34,765 nt of DNA. It comes from Ruminococcus sp. GTDB lineage: Bacteria > Bacillota > Clostridia > Oscillospirales > Ruminococcaceae. Made by a program: the position numbers and the translations under genes. The stretch lies in the NCBI GenBank assembly GCA_012718885.1, contig JAAYBK010000091.1:1-34765 (forward strand), written 5' to 3'. Position 1 is the stretch's first letter. Every line of letters starts with the position of its first letter. The notes under the pieces were generated by a model that saw nothing but the letters and a program-made list of their open reading frames with translations, ran no database searches and was not told the origin of the DNA. Shown piece after piece: positions 7,278-15,810 of the stretch.

Positions 7278-9132
7278 AACATTCCCTCCCCACTTTTTTA
7301 TTCACTCCGCAGCCCGAACATCTCAGGCGGCAGTTAGGCGTTGTCACGGACTTATGTGCTGTCTTGTTCTCGCGGACGAAGAACTCCTTTGATACCAGGT
7401 AATCCAGATGATCCCAGGGAAGTATCTCGTCGTACTCAAAGCGTCTGTTTGCGTAGAACGATGTGTCGATACCGCACTCATTGAACGCTTCCATCCACTT
7501 GTCAAAATGGAAGTATTCCTCCCAGCTATCAAACTTGCAGCCCTTCTTCCAGGCAGTATAAATAGCCTTGCAGAGCCTTCTGTCGCCCTTTGCAAGTATT
7601 ACCTCGAGCTGGCTGACGTTAGGATCGTGGTAGCTGACCTTGATCTTCTTGGTCTTTACCGAATCCAGCAGCAGCTTCTGCTTATGCTCTATCATCTCGC
7701 GGGTGTCCTGAGGCTCGAACTGGAAGGGCGTAAACGGCTTCGGAACAAATGTGGCGCAGCTTATGGATATCTGCACTCCTCTTCCCTTGGGGCGATCCTC
7801 GATACTGTAGAACAGATCGATTATGCGGTTCGCAAGGTCTGCGATGCCCACGATATCCTCGTCGGTCTCAGTGGGAAGTCCCATCATAAAATAGAGCTTC
7901 ACCGCAGAATATCCTCCCTTGAAGGCAATCGTACAGGTGTTCATTATCTCCTCCTCACTGACGTTTTTGTTGATAACGTCACGGAGACGCTGAGTACCTC
8001 CCTCAGCGGCAAAGGTCAGTCCGCTTTTACGCACCTTCTTTATCTTTTCCAGCAGAGATTCAGAGAAGTTGTCCACACGGAGAGATGGCAGAGAGAGGTT
8101 TATCCTCTCAGCAGCAGTATAGTTGATAAGCTCCGTCAGCATAGGATCAATCTCCGAGTGATCGCTGGTACTCAGGGAAGCCAGCGACACCTCATCGTAG
8201 CCGGTATTCTCGCAGAGAGCCTTTGTCTCACGGCATATAGTCTCAGTGTGCTTTTCACGGAACGGGCGGTATATGAAGCCGGCCTGACAGAAACGGCAGC
8301 CTCTTATGCAGCCCCTCAGTACCTCGACAGATACTCTGTCGTGAACTATCTCTGTAAACGGAACAACGAAATTCTCCGGGTAGTAAACGCTGTCAAAGTC
8401 CTTTATTATGCGCTTTCTTATCACTTCAGGAGCACCGTCTGATACTACAAGATGATCGATAGTGCCGTCCTCCTTGTAGACGAAGCTGTAGAATCTCGGC
8501 ACGTATATGCCCTCGATATGGCAGGCCTTTCGCAGGAACTCAGTCTTTGTCGCCCCCTGCTGCTTCATTTCCCAGTAGAGATCCATAAGTTCAAGATTGA
8601 CCTCCTCGCCCTCTCCGAGCACAAAGATGTCGAAGAAGTCTGCAAGAGGTTCCGGATTACAGACGCAGGGGCCTCCGGCGATGACGATATTCGTCAGCTC
8701 GTCTCCCCTGTCCGCAGCAAACACCGGCAGACCTGCAAGATCAAGCATATTCAGTATATTCGCATAGGAAAGCTCATATTGCAGAGTAAATCCTATGATA
8801 TCGAAGTCACGTATGGGGGCAAGGCTCTCCAGTGCATAGAGCGGAATGTCGTTCTCACGCATTATAGCCTCAAAGTCTTCAGAGGGCGCAAAGCATCTCT
8901 CGCACCAGTAGTTCTCCCTCTCGTTTGTCAGGGAGTAGAGTATCTTCATTCCCAGATGCGACATACCGATGTCGTAGGTATCCGGGAAACAGAATGCGAA
9001 TCTTACATCTATCTTTGACTTGTCCTTGGTGACACTGCCCACCTCTCCGCCGATATAGCGTGAGGGCTTCTGCACATCCAGCAGATGCTTCTCAATTTTA
9101 TCTTTCAGCTCCATAATATCCTCCGGTATCAT
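7252..9132 (-). CDS. TIGR03960 B12-binding-like radical SAM protein
   Basis: A 626-residue enzyme with an N-terminal cobalamin-binding-like region (about 40-200; FPDTYDIGMSHLGMKILY and a later IVIAGGPCVCNPEP) and a radical SAM core with the cluster motif RGCIRGCRFCQAG near residue 280. Further glycine and substrate blocks follow (TFAAEGGTQRLRDVINK, YFMMGLPTETDED). The C-terminus has an extra cysteine cluster (CRLRCSGCG), possibly for a second metal site. It overlaps cdd by four bases (ATGA) and the TIGR03936 gene by 26. In many Firmicutes this pair precedes rng and rplU; neither is here. Confidence 0.93.
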   Translation of the reverse strand: MIPEDIMELKDKIEKHLLDVQKPSRYIGGEVGSVTKDKSKIDVRFAFCFPDTYDIGMSHLGMKILYSLTNERENYWCERCFAPSEDFEAIMRENDIPLYALESLAPIRDFDIIGFTLQYELSYANILNMLDLAGLPVFAADRGDELTNIVIAGGPCVCNPEPLADFFDIFVLGEGEEVNLELMDLYWEMKQQGATKTEFLRKACHIEGIYVPRFYSFVYKEDGTIDHLVVSDGAPEVIRKRIIKDFDSVYYPENFVVPFTEIVHDRVSVEVLRGCIRGCRFCQAGFIYRPFREKHTETICRETKALCENTGYDEVSLASLSTSDHSEIDPMLTELINYTAAERINLSLPSLRVDNFSESLLEKIKKVRKSGLTFAAEGGTQRLRDVINKNVSEEEIMNTCTIAFKGGYSAVKLYFMMGLPTETDEDIVGIADLANRIIDLFYSIEDRPKGRGVQISISCATFVPKPFTPFQFEPQDTREMIEHKQKLLLDSVKTKKIKVSYHDPNVSQLEVILAKGDRRLCKAIYTAWKKGCKFDSWEEYFHFDKWMEAFNECGIDTSFYANRRFEYDEILPWDHLDYLVSKEFFVRENKTAHKSVTTPNCRLRCSGCGVNKKVGRECFAESKSNV

Positions 9133-9521
9133 TTCATGCTGTCTTCTGTGAATCTGAACGGCATAAAGTCAGAAAGCCTGAACCAGCCGTTTGCCAGGAT
9201 AATGACCATATCGCTGGCGCAGAACTCGCTGAGCACCTGCAAACAAGCTCCGCAGGGATTGCAGGGCTTTGTGAAATCCTCAGTGCTGCTGCCGGCTATA
9301 GCAATGGCCTTAAAGCCGGTAACGCCCTCGGATACCGCCTTGAAAACCGCAGTCCTCTCGGCACAGTTTGTCAGCGAATAGGAAGCGTTCTCGATATTGC
9401 AGCCGGTATATACCTTACCGTTATCGGCAAGGAGAGCTGCTCCGACACGGAAACGGGAATATTTGCTATAGGAATTCTCAGCAGCCTTTACAGCCATTTC
9501 GTAAAGCTCACCGTTTGTCAT
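9129..9521 (-). CDS. cdd: Cytidine deaminase
   Basis: A 130-residue homotetramer-type cytidine/deoxycytidine deaminase of the pyrimidine salvage pathway. Zinc ligands are C53 (in NCAERTA), C90 and C93 (in PCGACLQ), with E55 as the proton shuttle; the substrate block FRVGAALL and CNIENASYSLTNCAE are standard. One oddity is leucine after C93, where the family usually has arginine (PCGxCRQ). The ATG at 9521 overlaps the ynzC stop, and the gene end overlaps the next start by four bases, so it is tightly coupled in the operon. Confidence 0.95.
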   Translation of the reverse strand: MTNGELYEMAVKAAENSYSKYSRFRVGAALLADNGKVYTGCNIENASYSLTNCAERTAVFKAVSEGVTGFKAIAIAGSSTEDFTKPCNPCGACLQVLSEFCASDMVIILANGWFRLSDFMPFRFTEDSMK

Positions 9522-9733
9522 TTTCTGCCTCCGCGACCTGCGCCAAGCTTCTTCTTTTTTCCATCGGGAGTTACGATGTATGTATTCTCAAGCTGTCCGA
9601 GCAAATTTCCAGTAACAGCAGCTCTGTACTCGTTTCTAAGCTCGGTCTGCTCAGCTTTTTCAGCCTCGGTAAGTCCCTCAGCTTTGGACTTCCTTGCAAG
9701 CTCGTTTATGCGGTCTATTTTTTTCTGATCCAT
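9518..9733 (-). CDS. ynzC: DUF896 small protein (YnzC family)
   Basis: A 71-residue protein that begins MDQKKIDRINELARKSKAEG and matches the DUF896 family, small helical proteins of Firmicutes (YnzC/YneF-like names exist; YnzC is the DUF896 member). Residues 1-45 form a helical hairpin with LTEAEKAEQTELRNEYRAAV; the tail is basic (KKKKLGAGRGGRK). The start at 9733 is chosen over a much longer open frame because AGAGGTG precedes it and the extra N-terminus would translate the hairpin repeat. Function unknown. It is first in the operon with cdd, overlapping it by four bases. Confidence 0.9.
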   Translation of the reverse strand: MDQKKIDRINELARKSKAEGLTEAEKAEQTELRNEYRAAVTGNLLGQLENTYIVTPDGKKKKLGAGRGGRK

Positions 9734-9944
9734 AATGGCACCTCTTAAAAAAATAATAAAACGCCGAAGGCGGCAAGAAATGGGAGTCCAGAGGGTTGTT
9801 AATCCTCTGGCAGGGGGAGAACGAGGGGGACGGCGTCCCCCTGAAAAACAGTCCAGACAGCGAAGCGAATCTGGACGGACGCTCTGCATAGATATCCCCC
9901 GGCTCGGCCGGCAGGATAATTTCCATTTCTCTAATCATTACATT
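9734..9944 (-). repeat. Hairpin-chain repeat in the leader of the ynzC operon
   Basis: This gene-free stretch contains four consecutive inverted repeats: CGCC/GGCG (9762-9772), CCAGAGG/CCTCTGG (9788-9810), AGGGGGAC/GTCCCCCT (9824-9842) and GTCCAGA/TCTGGAC (9851-9876). The style, with bulky GC stems in series, resembles dispersed intergenic repeats in ruminococci and is shared with the stems at 31138-31215. Since the promoter at 9945-9973 points this way, the whole chain would be transcribed into the 5' leader of ynzC. Confidence 0.6.
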
Positions 9945-9973
9945 ATTGTAACATGATTTCGCAAATAATTCAA
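9945..9973 (-). promoter_or_regulatory. Promoter of the ynzC-cdd-radical SAM operon
   Basis: Minus strand: -35 TTGAAT (9968-9973), 17-base spacer, -10 TACAAT (9945-9950). It lies back to back with the plus-strand promoter at 9984-10012, only 10 bases away, so the two operons share one control region. Confidence 0.7.
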
Positions 9974-9983
9974 GCCTTACCAC

Positions 9984-10012
9984 TGGATTTTTCCACCGCA
10001 ATATGCTATAAT
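9984..10012 (+). promoter_or_regulatory. Promoter of the SDR-HD operon
   Basis: Extended -10 TGCTATAAT (TATAAT at 10007-10012) with a 17-base spacer to a weak -35 TGGATT (9984-9989). The SDR gene starts 37 bases downstream of the -10 with AAGGAGGA before it. Confidence 0.7.
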
Positions 10013-10048
10013 GTTTACCGACAATAAAATTTCCCAAGGAGGAAACCT

Positions 10049-10753
10049 ATGAAAAAAGCTCTTGTCACCGGCGGTGCAGGCGGTATCGGCTCTGCGATAT
10101 GCCGCAGGCTCGCTCTGGACGGTTACTCCGTCATAATAAATTATTCCCGTTCAAAAGAAAAAGCTGAGGCTCTTGCCGCTGAGATATCCGGTCAGGCTAT
10201 AGACTTCGATATCTCCGATACACAAGCGGTCAGTGACGCTTTCGCTCATATAGGCCGCATCGACCTGCTTGTGAATAACGCAGGGATTTCCGAGATTGAT
10301 CTTTTCCACTGCATTTCCCCGGAAAAAGCTGCAAAGATCATGTCCGTCAACCTTGTCGGTGCAATGAACTGTGCCCGGACAGCCCTGCCGGATATGATAA
10401 GAGCCGGAACAGGCTGCATCATAAATATATCCTCCATGTGGGGACAATGCGGAGCCTCCTGCGAGGTAGACTATTCCGCCTCAAAAGCAGGACTTATCGG
10501 CTTCACAAAAGCTCTTGCCAAAGAAGTCGCTCCCTCGGGGATAAGAGTGAACTGCGTTGCTCCAGGATTCATCATGACAGAAATGAACAGCCGCTTCTCC
10601 GAGGAGGATCTGGCGCTGATACGCGAGGACATCCCACTGGGAATATTCGGAAAACCTGAGCATATCGCCGACGCAGTCTCCTTCCTCGCCTCACCGCAGG
10701 CAGAGTATATCACCGGTCAGACTCTCGCCGTCAACGGCGGAATGGTCATATAG
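10049..10753 (+). CDS. ymfI: SDR oxidoreductase, YmfI type (EF-P 5-aminopentanone reductase-like)
   Basis: A 234-residue NAD(P)H-dependent short-chain dehydrogenase. The cofactor loop is TGGAGGIG (7-14), NNAG is at 76-79, and the catalytic set S129, Y142 and K146 is intact. It resembles FabG, but the stretch SSMWGQCGASCEV before the catalytic tyrosine is what I recall from YmfI, which in Bacillus reduces the modified lysine of elongation factor P. No efp or fatty-acid gene is nearby, so the exact substrate rests on that likeness. AAGGAGGA precedes the ATG. The next gene follows after eight bases, indicating a two-gene operon. Confidence 0.8.
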   Translation: MKKALVTGGAGGIGSAICRRLALDGYSVIINYSRSKEKAEALAAEISGQAIDFDISDTQAVSDAFAHIGRIDLLVNNAGISEIDLFHCISPEKAAKIMSVNLVGAMNCARTALPDMIRAGTGCIINISSMWGQCGASCEVDYSASKAGLIGFTKALAKEVAPSGIRVNCVAPGFIMTEMNSRFSEEDLALIREDIPLGIFGKPEHIADAVSFLASPQAEYITGQTLAVNGGMVI

Positions 10754-10761
10754 GAGGGCTT

Positions 10762-11361
10762 ATGCTGAATATGGACGACAGGCTCCGCAGCCAGATAGGC
10801 TTCATGCTGGAGCTGGATAAAATGAAAACGCTGTACCGTCAGACATATGTGCTGAATGAGGACAGAAAGGAAAATGACGCAGAGCACAGCTGGCACCTGG
10901 CTGTTATGGCATTCCTGCTGGCAGAGCACTCAAACCAGCCGGTAGATGTGCTGAAGGTGATGAAAATGGTGCTCATCCACGACGTTGTGGAGATAGACGC
11001 CGGCGACACCTACTGCTATGATGCCGAGGGAAACAAGACTAAGGCTGAACGTGAGGAAAAGGCTGCCCAACATATTTTCGGTCTCCTTCCTGTGGATCAG
11101 AAGGAAGAGTTCTATGCACTGTGGCGTGAATTCGAGGAGGCAGCTACTGCCGATTCAAAATTCGCCAACCTCCTGGACAGATTGCAGCCTATTCTGCTCA
11201 ACTACACAAGGGACGGCATCTCCTGGAAAGAACACGGCGTTTACTCGGATCAGGTCAGGGCAAGGAATCTACACAGCAGCGAAGCTTCGGATGATATTGC
11301 TGCCATTATCGAGGATATTATCAGCGATGCCGAAGCTCAGGGCTTTCTCAAAAGTCGATAG
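10762..11361 (+). CDS. HD-domain hydrolase (YfbR/HDDC2-like)
   Basis: A 199-residue metal-dependent phosphohydrolase. The HD pattern is complete: H42 in AEHSWHLA, H73-D74 in VLIHDVVEIDAGD, and a late Asp in NLLDRLQP. This arrangement and length match the HDDC2/YfbR group, whose members remove phosphate from deoxynucleoside 5'-monophosphates. The role here is inferred from the family. The gene is translated from an ATG at 10762 after TAGGAGGG, eight bases behind the SDR gene. No clear terminator follows; the 180-base gap to the next gene holds that gene's promoter. Confidence 0.85.
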   Translation: MLNMDDRLRSQIGFMLELDKMKTLYRQTYVLNEDRKENDAEHSWHLAVMAFLLAEHSNQPVDVLKVMKMVLIHDVVEIDAGDTYCYDAEGNKTKAEREEKAAQHIFGLLPVDQKEEFYALWREFEEAATADSKFANLLDRLQPILLNYTRDGISWKEHGVYSDQVRARNLHSSEASDDIAAIIEDIISDAEAQGFLKSR

Positions 11362-11451
11362 TAAATCTGCACAAATCAATATCACATCAACAGTGCACTA
11401 TTACTGATACGCCGAAAAAGGTGAAATGTTTGTGATATTTTTTTATATAGC

Positions 11452-11480
11452 TTGAACTTTTTTTCAGTTTGTGCTATAGT
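11452..11480 (+). promoter_or_regulatory. Promoter of the LTA-synthase-like gene
   Basis: -35 TTGAAC (11452-11457), 17-base spacer, -10 TATAGT (11475-11480) preceded by TGC. An overlapping TATAAT (11480-11485) could serve as an alternative -10. The start codon is about 65 bases downstream. Confidence 0.7.
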
Positions 11481-11545
11481 ATAATATGTGTATGTAAAAA
11501 ACACGACAGTTAAAATATAATTTCAAAATAGAGGGATGATAATTA

Positions 11546-13468
11546 ATGGCTGAAAAGTCAAATGAAACAATCAACAGCGAGGCACTTCCATCCAATGACA
11601 AAATGGCGGATGTTACCGACGCTGTAAAAAATGTTGGGGAGAACAAAGAGGAGCCTGTAAAAAAGGAAAAATTCCAAAGGCTGAAACGATTTTTCGCTAA
11701 GCGTGCAACTCACACGGATAAGTACAAGAAGATCAATCTCTTCCTTATGCTGATATATCCGCTGTTTATAATGTCCATTGCGGAAGTAACTCAGGGCAAG
11801 GGATTTGCCCGATATTTCAGGCTCTGGAGCGACCACACCGGCGCAATGACCTTCGGTCTGATAATCACCGCCGCAGTCTTCATACTGTTCCTGTGCATCT
11901 TCAAGCACGGCTGGGCGGCAGTGGCCATACAAAGTGTATTGTTCATGTCTCTCGCTACAACCGAGCTGTTCAAGTACAATACCAACGGAAATCACCTCAT
12001 AATCTCAGATATGAGAGTCGCCAAGAGCGTCAAGAGCCTGAAATCTTTTGCATATATCAAGATCACACCGCAGCTGATACTGTCCTACATAATAGTGATC
12101 GCCTTCATTGCTCTGGTGTTCTACTTCAACCCCAAGCTCAAAGCAAAACCTATCCCCCGTACAGCTTCCGTTGCAGTATGTGTTCTCGTGGGATTCGGAA
12201 TGATAGTATGCCCGCCATTCTACAAGCCGATATACTCATTCTTCAAGGTTGATACAACTTCCGCTACAAACGATCTTCTCCTCAAGGAGAAATTCAATAA
12301 CAATGGCTTCTTCACTTTCCTTGTGCAGACAGCCTCAGAGGACTTTGCAAACCGCCTCAAGGAGCCTGAGGACTATACAAAGGATCATGTAAAGCAGATC
12401 CTCAACATCAATGTTGACAATAGCGGTGACTTCAACGGCGGCAAGAAGCCTAACGTTATCGTGATAATGAGCGAGTCAAACGCTGATTTCCGAGTTTTCG
12501 ACCAGCTCGATATCGGCGAGGATGTTTATAAATACTTCGATGAAGCCTGTGAAGAAGGCAAGGGCGGAAGGATCATCACTCCTACCTACGCAAGCTGGAC
12601 TGTAAGAGCAGAGTTCGAGCTCATGTTCGGTCTTCCTGTAAGAGGACTTAACGATCCTAATATGCCTCAGAGAGAGCTTGCTGACAGAACTCTCCCGGCT
12701 ATGGCTCAGTACTATGACAGCTGGGGATACAATACAGCTTACGTTCATCCTTTCCAGGCAAACTTCTACAGCAGAAACAAGATCTATCCGAGATTCGGAT
12801 TCAAAAATATGATATTCCATGATGACTACGACGGAACTACAGATTTCACTGTTGACGTTGATCATTACGGAACTTATGTAGATGATAAGTCAATATTCGA
12901 TCAGCTTGTTGATCTGATAAAAACATCTGACGAGCCTATGTATATCCACACAACTACTATGCAGAACCACCAGCCTTACAATCAGGGCGAGGATCCTGAC
13001 GCTGAGTTCGACAACTACCTCCAGTGGATACAGCACTCCAACGAAGGTCTCCATGTATTCCTTGAAGACCTGAAGAAGATTGACGAACCTACTCTGGTAT
13101 TCTTCGTCGGAGACCATTTCCCGTCACTCAGAGGTGAGACCAGCGTCTACAATGAGCTCGGACTTACAGGAAATAATTGCAGCATACTCTACGAGCAGTC
13201 CTACTTCCTCTGGTCCAACTATGACGCTGACTTCTCAAAGGTACCGGACGAAAAGTTCTCATTCTTCTATGTGCCTTATGTACTGCTGGATATAATCGAT
13301 GCTCCCCATGACGCATTTATCGAGAAGATGATGCAGTATATGAAGAAGATGCCGATCTACTCCACATCATATGATCCGGAAACACCTCACGACAAGGATC
13401 TGGATATGCTGACCTACGACAGAGTTGTGGGCAAACTTTACTCTACTTCACCAGTTACTGACGATTAA
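11546..13468 (+). CDS. LTA synthase family membrane sulfatase-fold enzyme
   Basis: A 640-residue protein with a charged cytoplasmic N-terminus (1-60), five transmembrane helices (about 63-235) and a large extracellular alkaline-phosphatase/sulfatase domain. Family marks are E310 in VIMSESNADF, the nucleophile threonine T352 in ASWTVRAEFELMFG, the YVHPFQANFYSRN block and D523-H524 in VGDHFPS, the metal ligands. LtaS enzymes move glycerol phosphate from phosphatidylglycerol to the growing lipoteichoic acid. The protein is close to that group, but relatives with other phosphotransfer roles exist, so LtaS itself is not claimed. Its own promoter is upstream; a thioesterase gene follows after ten bases. 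Confidence 0.88.
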   Translation: MAEKSNETINSEALPSNDKMADVTDAVKNVGENKEEPVKKEKFQRLKRFFAKRATHTDKYKKINLFLMLIYPLFIMSIAEVTQGKGFARYFRLWSDHTGAMTFGLIITAAVFILFLCIFKHGWAAVAIQSVLFMSLATTELFKYNTNGNHLIISDMRVAKSVKSLKSFAYIKITPQLILSYIIVIAFIALVFYFNPKLKAKPIPRTASVAVCVLVGFGMIVCPPFYKPIYSFFKVDTTSATNDLLLKEKFNNNGFFTFLVQTASEDFANRLKEPEDYTKDHVKQILNINVDNSGDFNGGKKPNVIVIMSESNADFRVFDQLDIGEDVYKYFDEACEEGKGGRIITPTYASWTVRAEFELMFGLPVRGLNDPNMPQRELADRTLPAMAQYYDSWGYNTAYVHPFQANFYSRNKIYPRFGFKNMIFHDDYDGTTDFTVDVDHYGTYVDDKSIFDQLVDLIKTSDEPMYIHTTTMQNHQPYNQGEDPDAEFDNYLQWIQHSNEGLHVFLEDLKKIDEPTLVFFVGDHFPSLRGETSVYNELGLTGNNCSILYEQSYFLWSNYDADFSKVPDEKFSFFYVPYVLLDIIDAPHDAFIEKMMQYMKKMPIYSTSYDPETPHDKDLDMLTYDRVVGKLYSTSPVTDD

Positions 13469-13478
13469 GGGGATTAAC

Positions 13479-13871
13479 ATGATAACACCAGTAATCGGAA
13501 CAAAAGGCAGCGCTGAACTCACTGTATCAGCAAAAGAGCTGGCTGTAAATATCGGCAGCGGCAGCCTTGAGGTCTTCGCTACCCCGGTAATGACCATGCT
13601 TATGGAAAAAGCCGCCTGCAACTGTATACAGCAGTTCCTTGAAGGCGACGAGACCACCGTTGGCACTGAGCTTTCAATAAAGCATACCTCCGCAACTCCG
13701 GAAGGTATGAAGGTGACAGCAGAGGCTGTCCTCACAGAAGTGAACGGCCGTGAACTGATATTCGATGTGTCAGCCGCTGATGAATCAGGCTCTGTAGGCT
13801 GCGGAACTCATCACCGCTTCCCCGTGTTCGGTGAAAAGTTCACTGCAAAGACAAAATCAAAGTTAAAATAA
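13479..13871 (+). CDS. FlK-like hot-dog thioesterase
   Basis: A 130-residue single hot-dog protein. The residues T35 (FATPVM), E43 (MEKAAC) and H69 (IKHTSATP) match the Thr-Glu-His set of fluoroacetyl-CoA thioesterase FlK, and the strand order around the long helix fits. Many anaerobes have such proteins with no fluoroacetate link, so the natural acyl-CoA substrate is unknown. I start it at 13479, where AAGGGG precedes ATG, rather than at an earlier in-frame ATG inside the upstream gene. It is the second gene of the LTA-synthase unit and is followed directly by a strong terminator. Confidence 0.85.
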   Translation: MITPVIGTKGSAELTVSAKELAVNIGSGSLEVFATPVMTMLMEKAACNCIQQFLEGDETTVGTELSIKHTSATPEGMKVTAEAVLTEVNGRELIFDVSAADESGSVGCGTHHRFPVFGEKFTAKTKSKLK

Positions 13872-13873
13872 TG

Positions 13874-13910
13874 AACAGCTCCCCTGATCCAGACGTTCAG
13901 GGGAGCTGTT
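13874..13910 (+). terminator. Terminator after the thioesterase gene
   Basis: A perfect 14-bp stem, AACAGCTCCCCTGA with its complement, encloses a nine-base loop and starts two bases past the stop codon. The following TTTATAT is only moderately T-rich. Confidence 0.8.
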
Positions 13911-14072
13911 TATATCTCCCTGTATTTAGCCTTCCGTCCACACATGAAATTCTGTTACAGCAATGTGTTTTTTTAATCAGCATATTTTCTATCGCTTATC
14001 ATAATATTATCACATTAAAGCTTATAATAATAATCAATGAAAAAAATCTGTATAAGTGAAAGGATGATCTCT

Positions 14073-15605
14073 ATGTCAGACAATTTCAACGAATACAATA
14101 ACGATATGATCGATAATAGTAATTCAGGCGCTCAGCAGAGGCCTCATTATGATAACTACTATGCAGATACCGTTATCCAGAGTGAGGAATCCGCTGCACC
14201 ACAGACTGATAGCTCGGGATCATATGCATATGTTTCCGAAAATGCTCCTAAGCCTAAGAAGCGCAAAAACCACGCCTTCCTCAAGGCAGTTGCTTTTGTG
14301 CTCTGCCTTGGTATAGTAGGTGTTGGCTCAGTTCAGGGCTATAAGATCTACAGGGACAACAAGGACGGTTCTGAGCTTTCAGAGCCGGAAAAAGAGGAAA
14401 AGACCTCCTCTGCTTCAAAGGATGTGGAGCTGAATTACTCGGAAGATGCGGAAGCCGAAGACACTCCCAGCATTATCACACTTGCTGCCCGTGAGGATTC
14501 AAAGCCGATACCGGACATCGTTGATTCAATCATGCCTTCTATCGTAGGGGTATCCTCCAACTTTGAGATCACTCAGAACTACAGCTTTTTCGGATGGGAA
14601 TCCGGTCCGCAGACAAAACAGATGACAGGTACAGGTACAGGCTTTATAATTTCCGAAGACGGCTACATCGTTACAAACGCTCACGTTGTATTTGATTCCG
14701 AATATAATTCTGGTCCGGCTCTTGAGGTCTCTGTAATGTTCAGTGACGAGAGCGAGCATGATGCTAAAATTGTCGCTTATGATGTTGAGACAGATATCGC
14801 TGTCCTTAAAGTTGACGAAACAGGACTTACTCCTGCCACTCTTGGAAACAGTGATGAACTCCGTGTAGGCGAACTGGTTATCGCTGTAGGAAATCCTCTC
14901 GGATTTGAGCTTTTCGGTTCAGTAACAAGCGGAATTGTATCAGCTCTTAACAGAGATATCTCCATTAATGAAAAGAGTATGTCACTTATCCAGACAGATG
15001 CTCCTATCAACAATGGTAACTCCGGCGGACCGCTCCTTAACAGCTGCGGTCAGGTAATAGGTATAAACTCAGCAAAGATGTCCTCAAGCTACGGTTCCGC
15101 AAGCGTTGAAGGACTTGGATTTGCCATCCCGATAACAGATGCTAAAAAGATCATTGACGATCTTATCAACTATAAGCACGTTAAGGGCAGACCTCAGATC
15201 GGTATCTCTACTAAAGACGTTACAGAGAGCATTTCACGCTACTACAATATACCTATGGGAATCTGGATCACAGAGATTACAGATGGAAGTGCTGCAGATG
15301 AGGCAGGTCTTGAACAGGGAGATATCATTATCGATATCGAAGGCGAGGCTGTAAAGACAGCAGAAGAACTCAACGCCATAAAGAATCAGTACAAGGCCGG
15401 CGATACAATCAACCTGACTGTCTACAGACGCGGCGAGGATATAAAGGTAGAGGTAACTCTCCAGGATGCCGACGAACAGCAGGAAAAGGAAACCGAGGAC
15501 AGCGCCGAGAAAAAAGAAAAGCGTCAGCCTGCAACAGCAGCTCCAAGACAGTCAGATCCATATGAAGACTTTGACGAGTTTGGATTTGGCCAGTTCCCCT
15601 TCTGA
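14073..15605 (+). CDS. HtrA/DegP-type membrane-anchored serine protease with PDZ domain
   Basis: A 510-residue surface protease that degrades misfolded exported proteins. A polar cytoplasmic part (1-70) is followed by one membrane helix (about 74-93), a charged linker, the trypsin-like domain and one PDZ domain (about 375-470). The catalytic triad is H204 (TNAHVV), D241 (TDIAVLKV) and S317 (GNSGGPLL). The tail after the PDZ is rich in Glu and Lys. The start at 14073 has AAAGGA eight bases upstream; a longer reading from 14037 lacks a good site. Gene is monocistronic, ended by the terminator at 15669-15716. No confident promoter was found in the AT-rich 160 bases upstream. Confidence 0.92.
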   Translation: MSDNFNEYNNDMIDNSNSGAQQRPHYDNYYADTVIQSEESAAPQTDSSGSYAYVSENAPKPKKRKNHAFLKAVAFVLCLGIVGVGSVQGYKIYRDNKDGSELSEPEKEEKTSSASKDVELNYSEDAEAEDTPSIITLAAREDSKPIPDIVDSIMPSIVGVSSNFEITQNYSFFGWESGPQTKQMTGTGTGFIISEDGYIVTNAHVVFDSEYNSGPALEVSVMFSDESEHDAKIVAYDVETDIAVLKVDETGLTPATLGNSDELRVGELVIAVGNPLGFELFGSVTSGIVSALNRDISINEKSMSLIQTDAPINNGNSGGPLLNSCGQVIGINSAKMSSSYGSASVEGLGFAIPITDAKKIIDDLINYKHVKGRPQIGISTKDVTESISRYYNIPMGIWITEITDGSAADEAGLEQGDIIIDIEGEAVKTAEELNAIKNQYKAGDTINLTVYRRGEDIKVEVTLQDADEQQEKETEDSAEKKEKRQPATAAPRQSDPYEDFDEFGFGQFPF

Positions 15606-15668
15606 GTTCGTTCAATAAGTAATTATCACTACTCTTCTCCTTATTATGTGCCAGAGTAATGGCGAAAA

Positions 15669-15716
15669 ATAACCGACATATATGCGTGATGCATATATGT
15701 CGGTTATATGTTTTTT
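15669..15716 (+). terminator. Intrinsic terminator of the HtrA-type gene
   Basis: A perfect 17-bp stem (15669-15685 with 15691-15707) closes on a five-base loop and is followed by six T at 15711-15716. Confidence 0.92.
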
Positions 15717-15759
15717 ACAACAGAGCTCGTTGACTGACTCGTAGCTTCCTCATAATATC

Positions 15760-15793
15760 AAGAACCCGATGCTGAATACATCGGGTTCTTTTG
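15760..15793. terminator. Convergent terminator between the HtrA gene and addA
   Basis: A perfect 12-bp stem, AAGAACCCGATG with its complement (15779-15790), encloses seven bases. T-rich ends lie on the plus side (TTCTTTTG); on the minus side the tail is weaker. It stands 18 bases past the addA stop, so it probably ends addA as well as any read-through from the left. Confidence 0.75.
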
Positions 15794-15810
15794 TACTTAT
15801 ACGGTAATTT

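Noticed and set aside
7408-9018. Long open frames on the plus strand (344 and 188 codons)
   Set aside because: They lie wholly antisense to the TIGR03960 gene, have no ribosome binding sites, and show no family features; the minus-strand protein is clear.
9678-10037. Minus-strand frame of 119 codons, and a longer N-terminus for the DUF896 gene
   Set aside because: Both would translate the hairpin repeat and the divergent promoters; the DUF896 start at 9733 has a proper site and matches the family length.
13871-14059. 62-codon frame downstream of the thioesterase
   Set aside because: It begins inside the terminator stem and has AT-rich, protein-unlike content.
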